Position numbers and translations under genes: made by a program. Positions 52,272 through 60,444 of a DNA stretch of 64,000 nucleotides are shown here, one piece after another. The DNA comes from Asticcacaulis aquaticus (lineage in GTDB: Bacteria; Pseudomonadota; Alphaproteobacteria; Caulobacterales; Caulobacteraceae): positions 186,001-250,000 of the forward strand of contig NZ_JAQQKX010000002.1 in the NCBI RefSeq assembly GCF_028550415.1, in the 5' to 3' direction. Positions within the stretch are counted from its first letter, which is position 1. Each line of letters begins with the position of its first letter. Below the pieces are notes generated by a model. It worked only from the letters and a program-made list of their open reading frames with translations, had not been told where the DNA came from and did no database searches.

Positions 52272-52416
52272 CCCCACCACCATTCGCTCCGCGAACGGTC
52301 CCCCTCCCCGCCAAAGGCAGGGAGGTATAGGATAGAGCAATACCTTCATACCTCCCCAGTTTACTGGGGAGGGGGACCGCACGAGATCGCGAAGCGAGCG
52401 AGATGTGGTGGTGGGG
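52272..52416. repeat. 145-bp imperfect inverted repeat (MITE-like)
   Basis: Outer arms CCCCACCACCA (52272-52282) and TGGTGGTGGGG (52406-52416), next CGGTCCCCCTCCCC (52306-52319) and GGGGAGGGGGACCG (52366-52379), then TCGCTCCGCGA-like arms. It has two inner palindromic cores with ACCTCCCC/GGGGAGG. There is no coding sequence inside. It splits the his operon between hisF and the small membrane gene. Confidence 0.8.
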
Positions 52417-52442
52417 GTTCTTACTTGCGCAGGAACGTAGAC

Positions 52443-52673
52443 ATGTGGCGAAAGCTGATATTCTGGCTGATCGGTCTGGCAGGTTTTCTGCTGTTTGCCG
52501 TAAGCGGATTAGTGCTTTATTCCGTTGTCCTCGACCGGTTAGCCGTCGGTGATCCCGAAGGCACCAACCGGCTGACCTTCCTGTCTCTTCTGGCCACCAT
52601 GTGTCTTGGTGCGTTTATTGCCCGTCCCGCCTTCCTGAAACTGATCGCTCTCATAAAGTCACAGACCCGATAA
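52443..52673 (+). CDS. Small membrane protein inside the his operon
   Basis: The 76-residue product has two membrane helices (LIFWLIGLAGFLLFAVSGLVLYSVV and LTFLSLLATMCLGAFIA) and a short loop. It matches no family I know. Its stop overlaps the hisIE start (TAATG), so it is translated in the same unit. Since histidine enzymes are soluble, this looks like an inserted or recruited gene. Confidence 0.72.
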   Translation: MWRKLIFWLIGLAGFLLFAVSGLVLYSVVLDRLAVGDPEGTNRLTFLSLLATMCLGAFIARPAFLKLIALIKSQTR

Positions 52674-53320
52674 TGGCCCAATCTCATAAACTGCCCAACC
52701 CCCTCACCCTCGCCGACATCGACGCGCTCGATTTCACCAAGGGCGACGGCCTGATCCCCGCCATCGTGCAGGACGCCGATACGCTTCAGGTCCTGATGCT
52801 GGGTTATATGGACAAGGCCGCCCTGACCGAGACCCTGACCGCGCGTCAGGTGACCTTCTTCTCGCGCTCGAAGGGCGGGCGCTGGCGCAAGGGCGAGACC
52901 TCGGGCGACTTCCTCAATCTCGACCACATCCTGACCGATTGCGACGAAGACGCCCTGCTGGTCATGGCGCGTCCGGTCGGCCCGACCTGCCACACCAAGA
53001 CCACCTCGTGCTTCGGGCATGAAACCGCGCCGGGGATCGGCTTTATGGGCCATCTGGCGCAGGTCGTGAGGGAGCGCGCCAAGGCCCCGCCCGCCGACAG
53101 CTATACCGCGCGCCTGATGCAGAAGGGCGTCGCCAAGATCGCCCAGAAGGTCGGTGAGGAAGGCCTGGAGACCGCGCTGGCCGGTCGCGCGGGCGACCTC
53201 GACGAACTGCATGCCGAAGCGGGCGACCTGCTCTATCACCTGTCGGTGCTGCTGATGGCGCGCGAAACCACGCTGGAAGCCGTACTGGAGGTTTTGCGCG
53301 CGCGTCACGCCGGGCGCTGA
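52673..53320 (+). CDS. hisIE: Bifunctional PR-AMP cyclohydrolase / PR-ATP pyrophosphatase
   Basis: The 215-residue protein does steps 2 and 3 of the pathway. The N-terminal HisI half has LIPAIVQDADTLQVLMLGYMDKAAL, the zinc site in HILTDCDEDALLVMA and GPTCHTKTTSCF; the C-terminal HisE half has SYTARLMQKGVAKIAQKVGEEGLETALA. Fusion order I then E is the usual one. The start ATG 52673 overlaps the upstream small membrane gene by one base. It closes the his operon; no terminator is obvious. Confidence 0.96.
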   Translation: MAQSHKLPNPLTLADIDALDFTKGDGLIPAIVQDADTLQVLMLGYMDKAALTETLTARQVTFFSRSKGGRWRKGETSGDFLNLDHILTDCDEDALLVMARPVGPTCHTKTTSCFGHETAPGIGFMGHLAQVVRERAKAPPADSYTARLMQKGVAKIAQKVGEEGLETALAGRAGDLDELHAEAGDLLYHLSVLLMARETTLEAVLEVLRARHAGR

Positions 53321-53391
53321 ATCGCGTTTACATTGCTGCGCGCCTGTGCTCTGCTACCGGGACGATAATCGCCATTCCGGGGGGAAAAGCC

Positions 53392-53916
53392 GTGGCGGCA
53401 AAATCATACAGATGGCTGGGGGTACGCGAGTTCCTGTCGCCGAAGGGGCGGTTGAACCGCCTGACCTATTTCGCCAACAGCGCCGGTATCAACATCGCCG
53501 CCTTTGCGCTGCTCATGATCGTCGGCGCCTTTGCCGACAGCCTGTTCAACGACCTCACCGCGCCCGCGGGCATCGCCCTGACGATCGGCGTCATCCTGAT
53601 CTACAGCCTGCTGAACTATCTGTGGTTCTGTCTGGTCGCCAAGCGGCTGCACGACCTCGGCCTGAGCGCCTGGCTGGGGCTGGTTCTGTTCATCGACTAT
53701 GGGCCGTGGCTGCTGAGCATGACCATCGGCCTGTTCGACCTGCTGCCGCTCGCTTTCTATGAGTTTTACGAGAGCTTAAGTCAGGTCACGACCTGGTTCA
53801 ATCTGGCGGCTGGCCTGTGCCTGCTGCTCATCCCCGGCAAGAAAGGCGATAATCGCTACGGCCCGGACCCGCTGGCCTATCTGCGCCCCTCAAAGCCCCA
53901 TGTGCTGGAGGGATAG
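53392..53916 (+). CDS. DUF805 membrane protein 1
   Basis: The 174-residue product has the DUF805 pattern: REFLSPKGRLNRLTYF at the N terminus, several hydrophobic helices, the cytoplasmic motif VAKRLHDLGLSAWLGL, and the ending GKKGDNRYGPDPLA. It starts with GTG behind GGGGGGAAAAGCC. DUF805 proteins are small inner-membrane proteins of unknown role. It is the first of three related genes in a row. Confidence 0.9.
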   Translation: MAAKSYRWLGVREFLSPKGRLNRLTYFANSAGINIAAFALLMIVGAFADSLFNDLTAPAGIALTIGVILIYSLLNYLWFCLVAKRLHDLGLSAWLGLVLFIDYGPWLLSMTIGLFDLLPLAFYEFYESLSQVTTWFNLAAGLCLLLIPGKKGDNRYGPDPLAYLRPSKPHVLEG

Positions 53917-53920
53917 GCGC

Positions 53921-54364
53921 GTGATAACCGCACGGATTCATGAGCCTGATTTAGCGGACATCCTGTCACCACGCGGCCGCATCAATCGCGCCACCTACCT
54001 CCTCTATTCTCTGACGTTTTTACCACTGGAGCGTCTTTTTCAAGGCATTGCCAGCAGTGATACCTCGTGGCTTGAACTCTTGGGCATAGCCGTCGCGCTG
54101 CCCTTGATCTGGCTATGGGCCTGCCTGACGATCAAGCGCCTGCATGACCTGAACCTGAGCGGTTGGTGGTGTCTGGCGCTGCTTCTGTTTCCTGTCACGT
54201 CGGCAGGTGCAATGGTTCTGATTTATTTTCTTGAAGCCGGAAGCGTTATACCTGTCCTTCTGGCCGTCATTGCCGGGATTCCCGTTCTGCTGGCCTATAT
54301 ACTCCTGACCTTTGTTAAAGGCACCGTGGGCGATAACCGGTTCGGTCCCGATCCCCTAGCATAA
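53921..54364 (+). CDS. DUF805 membrane protein 2
   Basis: The 147-residue product resembles its neighbour: ILSPRGRINRATYLLY, IKRLHDLNLSGWWCLALLLF, and VGDNRFGPDPLA at the C terminus. A GTG at 53921 with GGAGG at 9 bases is the most likely start, giving VITARIHEPD; an ATG at 53900 in the same frame has no ribosome site. It follows the first DUF805 gene by 4 bases, so they share a transcript. Confidence 0.88.
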   Translation: MITARIHEPDLADILSPRGRINRATYLLYSLTFLPLERLFQGIASSDTSWLELLGIAVALPLIWLWACLTIKRLHDLNLSGWWCLALLLFPVTSAGAMVLIYFLEAGSVIPVLLAVIAGIPVLLAYILLTFVKGTVGDNRFGPDPLA

Positions 54365-54459
54365 AAGCCAAGATCGGCATTATTTGTCCGATTTACGGTT
54401 CGCCAAAGGCCAAAGCGGTGTTAACCTTTACGGACCTGCCCCGAAATAGAGCCTTTCCG

Positions 54460-55002
54460 ATGACGACCGCCGACTCCCCGCTGCATACCGGACGCCTGAC
54501 GCGGCGCGGTTTCATCCTCTGCGTCGTCGTTCTGCTGGTCCTGTCCTATGCGCCGGATGCGATTGCGCTGATGGTCGAGACGCCGCAGTGGCTGATCGAA
54601 CTGCCGGTCTTCGCCGTTCTGGCCATCGTCCTTTTACTGTTCGCGTCGCGACGGCTGCGCGACAGCGGGAAATCGACCGGCCTTCTGTGGCTGGCCCTGA
54701 TGGTGATTACGCCGGTTTATCTGTTGTTCGCCTCACCGCTGGCCGGATTTCTGCCGGTGCCGAGCCAGCTATCGACGCTGGCCCTGATCGGGGCCAACGG
54801 CATCGTCTTCGGCGGGCTGATCTATCTCGCCCTGCAACCGTCCTATGCCCCGCCCGCGCCAAAGGTTCTGGCGCCGGAACCCGATACCGGCCCGTCGGTT
54901 CCCGTCCTCACCGATCCGGAGGTCGGCCTCACGCCTGACGCCCCTGACGTATCGGCATCTGACGCGTCAGCGTCCGACTCTTCGTCATCGTCTTCGGATT
55001 AA
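54460..55002 (+). CDS. DUF805-like membrane protein 3 with acidic tail
   Basis: The 180-residue product has four membrane helices, and the conserved motif appears as SRRLRDSGKSTGLLWLAL, close to the DUF805 KRLHDLG motif. It is a more divergent member. Its last 45 residues are an Ala/Pro/Asp/Ser-rich acidic tail ending SSSSSD, absent from the other two. ATG 54460 is chosen. The 3' end overlaps the convergent secreted-protein gene by 4 bases. Confidence 0.75.
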   Translation: MTTADSPLHTGRLTRRGFILCVVVLLVLSYAPDAIALMVETPQWLIELPVFAVLAIVLLLFASRRLRDSGKSTGLLWLALMVITPVYLLFASPLAGFLPVPSQLSTLALIGANGIVFGGLIYLALQPSYAPPAPKVLAPEPDTGPSVPVLTDPEVGLTPDAPDVSASDASASDSSSSSSD

Positions 55003-56405
55003 TAGATCGGACAGGCCTTCCACTCATAGGCCACCGCCATCAAGGCCCGACCGCGCCATTCGATCAGGTAGCCGCGGCCTTCCGCCGGACGGTTGGGCAT
55101 ATCGTTGCAGCGATTGAGCCAGATCGAACCGAAGACCTGCTGCCCCTTGCGCTCGGCGACGTATTTGCCGTTCTCAAAACGCACCTTGGCGGTCTCGTAA
55201 TTCTGCCACACCGTCTCGCCGTCGCGCACCGGGCGCGTCAGCACCACCACGTCCAGCGCATTGTGGTTGAAGGCCTTCATATAGGCGACGACATCGGCAA
55301 AGCACGCCCCCGCCGTCAGCAGCAGGTCGGGCGGGCAGTCGCGGCGCACCGTCGCCACGGGCCGCGCCTCGCCATAGGCCTCATAGATATCGGTCGGCAC
55401 GGGCGCCAAAGGCGCACCGCAGGTGGCCAGCACCTCTTCGGTGATCAGCAGGTCACGGTTCTGTTCGTGGACGCGGAATCCGACCGCGCCCGCCGCCCCG
55501 CATCCCGCCGGCAGGGTCAGCATCGACTTTTCGAACCAGCGTTTGTCGGCCTTGTAGCCCTTGGATTGCCGCTTGAGGACCAGTTGCTCGATATCGTCGT
55601 CGTGCAACAGATCGCCGTCCTGCGCCGGACGCTTGGCGGCGATCATGTCGACCTCCTTCTTGTCCGGCGCGCCGTCAAGATAGGCGATACCCGAACGCGC
55701 GCAATAAAGCTTGCGCACCAGATGGGTGTCCGGACAGCCCGGCTCCGGCACGGCCAGATAACGCCACGCCCCTTCGGCGCGAATCGTCCCCGTCCGCGCC
55801 CAGACCTCGCCGCCGATATTGACCGCCGCGCCGACCGAGGGCGGATCGAGCGGGATCGAAGCGCCCTCCGGCTGATAAGGTCCCTCCGGACGGGCGGGAC
55901 CGCCACCGCAGACCACCGTCTGACGCTCCTGCGCCACGTCCTGATCGCCGCGACGCTCGACCGTGTAGAACACGCCCTCGCCTTTCAGGGCGTAGCAATC
56001 GCGCGGCACGGTCACGTCGGAGATCGGTAGTTCGACGGCGTCCCAGCGCACGTCCTTGCCACTCAGTTCGACGTCGTAAAGCCGCGCCTGTTGGCCGTAG
56101 GGCCCGCGAATCGCTTCGCCCGCCGCCGCCGGATGCCGAACCCCCAGCACCCGGGCGCGGGTCTGGCCCGCCGCCTTCAGCCGTGCCACCACACCGTCGA
56201 GGCAGGGACCGCCATCACCGGTCGCAAAGGCTTGAGGGCATTGGCTTTTCGGTTGCGCCAGATAGCGCGCCGCTCCCAGCACCTCGCGCACCGTGCCGAT
56301 GCGGGCCTGTTCGATCAGACGCGGACTGCGGGTCTGGGCCTGAGCGGCCTCAGGACCCGCGAGCATGGCAAATATTACCGCAACCGTGGAAAGTGTCCGC
56401 TGCAT
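54999..56405 (-). CDS. Secreted protein with three four-cysteine repeats
   Basis: The 468-residue product has a signal peptide (MQRTLSTVAVIFAMLAGPEA ...). Three modules of about 135-165 residues repeat, each with four Cys in constant spacing: Cys 56, 68, 137, 166; Cys 224, 235, 302, 329; Cys 357, 368, 433, 465. Each has CP about 11-12 residues before the second Cys, and a downstream [RH]P-x-x-[DA]-G-[DE] motif (HPAAAGE, RPAQDGD, RPVRDGE). The Cys should form two disulfides per module in the periplasm. No known family is recognised. ATG 56405. Function unknown. Confidence 0.8.
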   Translation of the reverse strand: MQRTLSTVAVIFAMLAGPEAAQAQTRSPRLIEQARIGTVREVLGAARYLAQPKSQCPQAFATGDGGPCLDGVVARLKAAGQTRARVLGVRHPAAAGEAIRGPYGQQARLYDVELSGKDVRWDAVELPISDVTVPRDCYALKGEGVFYTVERRGDQDVAQERQTVVCGGGPARPEGPYQPEGASIPLDPPSVGAAVNIGGEVWARTGTIRAEGAWRYLAVPEPGCPDTHLVRKLYCARSGIAYLDGAPDKKEVDMIAAKRPAQDGDLLHDDDIEQLVLKRQSKGYKADKRWFEKSMLTLPAGCGAAGAVGFRVHEQNRDLLITEEVLATCGAPLAPVPTDIYEAYGEARPVATVRRDCPPDLLLTAGACFADVVAYMKAFNHNALDVVVLTRPVRDGETVWQNYETAKVRFENGKYVAERKGQQVFGSIWLNRCNDMPNRPAEGRGYLIEWRGRALMAVAYEWKACPIY

Positions 56406-56713
56406 GAAGGCCCCCTGTTTTACACATCTTGAGCCTATGTAACGCGCCGCGCCGCCGATAGGCAAGCCACACCTTGGCCGCAATTCGCATAACGGCTGCG
56501 TGGCCGTTTTATCGCAGTGGGACGTCCATCGTCGTGCACCACGACGGATTTGCGGTTTTGGTTGCACAGGTGACCGTTTTAAGGCATGATGGCTGCATAT
56601 TTGTGACCGTGCGTCAGAAGGTATATGACCAATCTGACTCAGGTGAGCGCGTAAAGGCTCAGGGACGTTTGGGACGCCGCTCGACCGGCTGGGGAATTTG
56701 GACGCGCACACCT
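56406..56713. other. Intergenic region between divergent genes
   Basis: About 308 bases without a supported gene if the short start downstream is right. It contains the palindrome CGTCGTGCACCACGACG near 56530-56546 and a stretch of lower GC between 56575 and 56640 that may hold the promoter. The downstream frame is open from 56474 but lacks protein-like character before 56714. Confidence 0.4.
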
Positions 56714-57409
56714 ATGTCATCGCTGTTTGACATTATTATCGGCTTTATCGCGGCGCTGGTGTCCGCCGCCTTCCTGCATTTCGGTGCCGGCGGCAGCGCC
56801 CCCGTCCGCAAGGCCCCCGCCCCTGTGCCCGCGCCCGAACCCCGCACCGAGGTTCAGGTCCCTGCTGAGACTCATGACATCGCCGAAGCCGATGCGCCGG
56901 ACGCCGAAGACGCTGTGGCGGCACAGGATGTCCGTGCCGAGGTCGAGCCTGTCGCCAAGATAGCACCGGTAAAGGTCGTGGCCGACGAAGCCCGTGACGT
57001 CGCCGTCGCTTCGCCGTCGCCGCGTCCTCGCCCCATGCCCCGGCCTCACCTGATCGCGCCTCCGGCGCCGCCCGCCGCACCGGCACCGCCGGTCATGCGC
57101 TTTTCGCTGATCGTCGATCAGGATACCCGGCTGGAGATGGAACGGCGCCTCGAAGCCGACCTTGAACGGGAAATGGCCGTGCACGCACAACGCATCGAGC
57201 ACGACGCCGAACAGGCGGCTCAGGTCGAGGCGGCTCAGGCCGAGGCTCACAAGGTACGCGCCATCGAAGCCGCCGCAAAGATCGCGCGCAAGATCGTCGT
57301 CAAGGCGCAGGTGGCCGCCACGGCGGAGCCGGTGTCCGGTCCCGACTGCCCTCAGCAGGACGAAGGCCGCGACCGTCCGGAAAATATCCGGACCTTTACC
57401 GCGCACTAA
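56714..57409 (+). CDS. Membrane-anchored Pro/Ala-rich coiled-coil protein
   Basis: The 231-residue product starts with one membrane helix (SSLFDIIIGFIAALVSAAFL), then a Pro/Ala/Glu-rich linker (PVRKAPAPVPAPEPRTE ... ; PRPRPMPRPHLIAPPAPP), then a charged heptad-type helix (RLEMERRLEADLEREMAVHAQRIEHDAEQAAQVEAAQ). It looks like an envelope structural or scaffolding protein. No family match. It lies upstream of the TipN-like gene in the same direction, 224 bases away, and could be part of the same functional group. Confidence 0.68.
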   Translation: MSSLFDIIIGFIAALVSAAFLHFGAGGSAPVRKAPAPVPAPEPRTEVQVPAETHDIAEADAPDAEDAVAAQDVRAEVEPVAKIAPVKVVADEARDVAVASPSPRPRPMPRPHLIAPPAPPAAPAPPVMRFSLIVDQDTRLEMERRLEADLEREMAVHAQRIEHDAEQAAQVEAAQAEAHKVRAIEAAAKIARKIVVKAQVAATAEPVSGPDCPQQDEGRDRPENIRTFTAH

Positions 57410-57437
57410 GGCTTTTTGCCTTAAGGCTCGCCTCAGC

Positions 57438-57525
57438 GGAAATCCCCAAGGAAAATCCCCAAGGAAAGTCCTCTGGGAGAATCCTCTGGGAACACCGCAA
57501 ATCTAAATTCAGAATCTAAATTCCC
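57438..57525 (+). repeat. Short tandem repeats
   Basis: GGAAATCCCCAA occurs twice in tandem (57438 and 57450), then TCCTCTGGGA-type units twice (57463-57490), and ATCTAAATTC twice (57500 and 57514). They lie in the space before the TipN-like gene and look like recent local slippage or duplication. Confidence 0.6.
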
Positions 57526-57633
57526 GGCGCAACAAATATTTGCGTTAAGGACGATCTGCGGCTAGCGTTTCGCCTAATGGGAGAACCCCTGCCCTTCGCG
57601 TCGCGAAGGGTGACGGCGCAGGACACAGTATCG

Positions 57634-60444
57634 ATGAAATCACGCATTCGCCCCCCTCTGAATCTGACGTCTTCGGAGATTCGCGGCCGCGTCCGTTCCC
57701 GCCGACCGCAGGACCTCGAAGCGCCGGAAGCGGAGCTGTCGGACACCGAGGGTGAAGACGACCTCGACATCCCGGAGTCGCGCCTCGGTGACGAAGACAT
57801 CGTGGGTACAGCCACCACGGCGTCCGAAACCGCTGATACGCCCCCCGAAGCGACCCTGCCCGAAGCGACCCTGATCGCCGAGCCGGACTATGCACCGGAC
57901 GCCGCTCCCGCAGCGGAAGCCGATGCGCCCACGGCCTATGACCCTCTGCCGGAACCCGAATATGGCCCCGAGCCGGTGGCGGTCGAATCCGCGATGGCCC
58001 CTGAACCGGAGTTCATGACGCTTACCCCGCCGCCGGAACCGTCCGCGCCGGTAGCACAAAAGCCCGGTGCCTATCGTCCGCAGGTCAAGACCGAGACGCC
58101 GACCGACGTCGCCGCCATCAAGGTCAAGCCGGAAGGCGTGATGAAGGTCTCGGGCGGCTCCGGCGGCCTGTTCTGGGGCGGTGTCACGGTCATCAGTCTG
58201 GGTTGGGCGCTATGCCTGACGGCCTTCGTTCTGGGGGCCGAAAGCAACCTCGCCGCCTTTACGACGCAGCCCTTCCGTCTGGTGATCCTCGGCGCGCTGG
58301 CTCTGTTCCCCATCGGCCTGATCGTCGCCACCGCTTTTGCCCTGCGCCACGCGGCTGCCCTGTCGCGCGAAGCCCGCCGCACGGCGGCTCTGGCCGACGC
58401 CATGGTCGCCCCGGCCTCTATAGCCGCGTCCCAAACCACGGCATTGGTCGATTCGCTACGCCAACAGGTCGAGCAGGCCGTGCGCGCCGTGCGTCTGGCG
58501 CATGGCGACCTCGATGACCTCAGTCAGCGCCTGAAGACCGAGACCGAGGCGCTGCTGGCCGCTGCCGAACACGCGCGCGGGTCGACCCAGCATATCACCG
58601 GCACGCTGGCCAGTGAGCGTCAGGCCGTCATCGCCATGGGTCAGCAGCTCGACGTGCAGGCGCAGGGCGTTATCGAGGCCGTCGACCGTCAGGCGCGCAT
58701 GGTCGCCGATGCGTCGGACCTCGCGCAAACCCAGCTTCGCGAAGCCGAAGCGGCGCTGGCCGCCCGCGCTGCCGATCTGGCCACCGCCGCCTCGGACGCC
58801 CACAATACCGCCCGCGTCATTACCGAAGACCTCGACCGTCAGACCCTGCGCCTGGAAACCGCCGGGGCTGGCGTCGCCGATCAGATCCGCAGCGTCGAGG
58901 AAGGCCTGTCGCAGCAACGCGCCGGACTGGTCTCCGCCGCCCTCAGCCTGCGCGCCGATCAGGAGGATTTCGCCGTCCATCTGGAAAACCAGCGCGCCCA
59001 ACTGAGCGAAGCCCTGACCGTCACCCGCACCGCCACCGTCGAGCTGGGCGAAACCTCGTCGCGCGGCGTCGACGTCCTGCGTGACCTCGTCCTCCACGCG
59101 CAGGAGCAGTTCCGTCAGGTGCTCAACGGCGCCGAAAACGAGCGCACGGCGTTCGAAACGCGCATCCATTCGACCCTGTCGAACATCTCGGTCATGGCCG
59201 CCGATGCGCGCGACGAGATGATCAACGAAACGCGCCACGCGCTGGAGCAACTCAACCTCGCCGCCGAAGACGCCCGCCGCGCCGCCGATGCCGCCGCCAT
59301 CACCGCGCAGGGCCGCGTCGATCGCCTCAACGAATCGCTGTTCGAAGCGGGCAAGAAGGCCGATGAGGCGTTCGATTCGCGCTTCGTCGCCGCGCGACGC
59401 CTGATCGAGGATTCGGCCAATCTGATCGACGACGCCGGAACCGTGGCCGCGGACCGGCTGGATCGGTCGTTTGCCCACGCGCGCGAAGGCATCAAGCAGG
59501 TCGATGCCGCGCTCAACGAACTCAATGCCCGCGCCGACGAGCTACCGATACAGGCCAAGTCGCGGCTGGAGGAAATCCGCCGCGCGGTCGAAGACGGCCT
59601 GATTGCCATGACCGAAGCCGCCAAAAAGGCCGCTCAGGAAACCGAAAGCGTCGATCAGGCGTTCCAGGATCGCGTCAAGCGTAACTACGAAATGTTGACC
59701 GAGGCCGTGCGCCTGATGGGCGTTCTGGGCTCGCAACCGTTGCCGACCGCCCCCACCGCGCCGAACCCTTACGTCGAGCGCTTCGACAAACCGAAGGACA
59801 TGCCGCGTCAGGAACGCCGCAATCTGGGCACCGAACGGCCTATCGAGCGCTCGCGCCCGCGCGTCGGCCTCGATCCACTCGAAGCGCCGCTAACGCCCAA
59901 CCCGACGCCGCCCTCATCGCGGCCTTCGGTCGCCCGTCCGGCCAGCGTGCAGGAAGGCTGGTCGTGGCGCGACCTGCTCAACGGCATGGAAGGCCGCGAA
60001 GGTCAACCGACACCGCAACCGGCTCCTGTTTCGCGCCGCGCGCCGCCGATCCCCGATCCCGAGCCGGTGGAACCCGAAGGCGATTACGACAATCTCGACG
60101 ACCTGATGATCGGCGAAGTCGCGGCCATGGGCGTCGATACCAATGCCCTGCTCAACCGCGCCCGCGTCGATGAAATCATCGCCGCCATCGTCGCCGACGA
60201 CAATGAAGGGGCGCGTCTGGTCATCCGACGCATCGCGCCGGCCGCCATCCGCCGCCTGAGCCGTCGCCTGACCACCGACATGCCCCTGCGCGAACAGGCG
60301 CAGGAGTTCGTCACCTTCTACGACCGTCAGATCAATATCGCCCTCCTGACCCGCGATCCGCGCACGGCTCTGGGCGAGGTGCTGGCTACCGATGTCGGCC
60401 GCACCTATCTGCTGTTCGATGCGGCCATCAGCGACCTGATCTGA
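57634..60444 (+). CDS. Large coiled-coil membrane protein, TipN-like polarity factor candidate
   Basis: The 936-residue protein has an acidic, Pro-rich N-terminal region (1-175), two membrane helices (about 178-201 and 214-238), a long region of heptad-like helix to about residue 700, a Pro-rich linker, and a C-terminal helical domain (about 805-936) with RVDEIIAAIVADDNEGARLVIRRIAP and VLATDVGRTYLLFDAAISDL. Caulobacter TipN, the new-pole marker, has the same layout of two N-terminal membrane helices and a long coiled coil at similar size. The identity is inferred from architecture only. ATG 57634 is preferred to 57577. The stop overlaps the next start (TGATG). Confidence 0.75.
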   Translation: MKSRIRPPLNLTSSEIRGRVRSRRPQDLEAPEAELSDTEGEDDLDIPESRLGDEDIVGTATTASETADTPPEATLPEATLIAEPDYAPDAAPAAEADAPTAYDPLPEPEYGPEPVAVESAMAPEPEFMTLTPPPEPSAPVAQKPGAYRPQVKTETPTDVAAIKVKPEGVMKVSGGSGGLFWGGVTVISLGWALCLTAFVLGAESNLAAFTTQPFRLVILGALALFPIGLIVATAFALRHAAALSREARRTAALADAMVAPASIAASQTTALVDSLRQQVEQAVRAVRLAHGDLDDLSQRLKTETEALLAAAEHARGSTQHITGTLASERQAVIAMGQQLDVQAQGVIEAVDRQARMVADASDLAQTQLREAEAALAARAADLATAASDAHNTARVITEDLDRQTLRLETAGAGVADQIRSVEEGLSQQRAGLVSAALSLRADQEDFAVHLENQRAQLSEALTVTRTATVELGETSSRGVDVLRDLVLHAQEQFRQVLNGAENERTAFETRIHSTLSNISVMAADARDEMINETRHALEQLNLAAEDARRAADAAAITAQGRVDRLNESLFEAGKKADEAFDSRFVAARRLIEDSANLIDDAGTVAADRLDRSFAHAREGIKQVDAALNELNARADELPIQAKSRLEEIRRAVEDGLIAMTEAAKKAAQETESVDQAFQDRVKRNYEMLTEAVRLMGVLGSQPLPTAPTAPNPYVERFDKPKDMPRQERRNLGTERPIERSRPRVGLDPLEAPLTPNPTPPSSRPSVARPASVQEGWSWRDLLNGMEGREGQPTPQPAPVSRRAPPIPDPEPVEPEGDYDNLDDLMIGEVAAMGVDTNALLNRARVDEIIAAIVADDNEGARLVIRRIAPAAIRRLSRRLTTDMPLREQAQEFVTFYDRQINIALLTRDPRTALGEVLATDVGRTYLLFDAAISDLI

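Noticed and set aside
7004-52416. CRISPR array made from the repeated palindromes
   Set aside because: The repeats are dispersed singly between genes, lack regular spacers, and no cas gene is seen.
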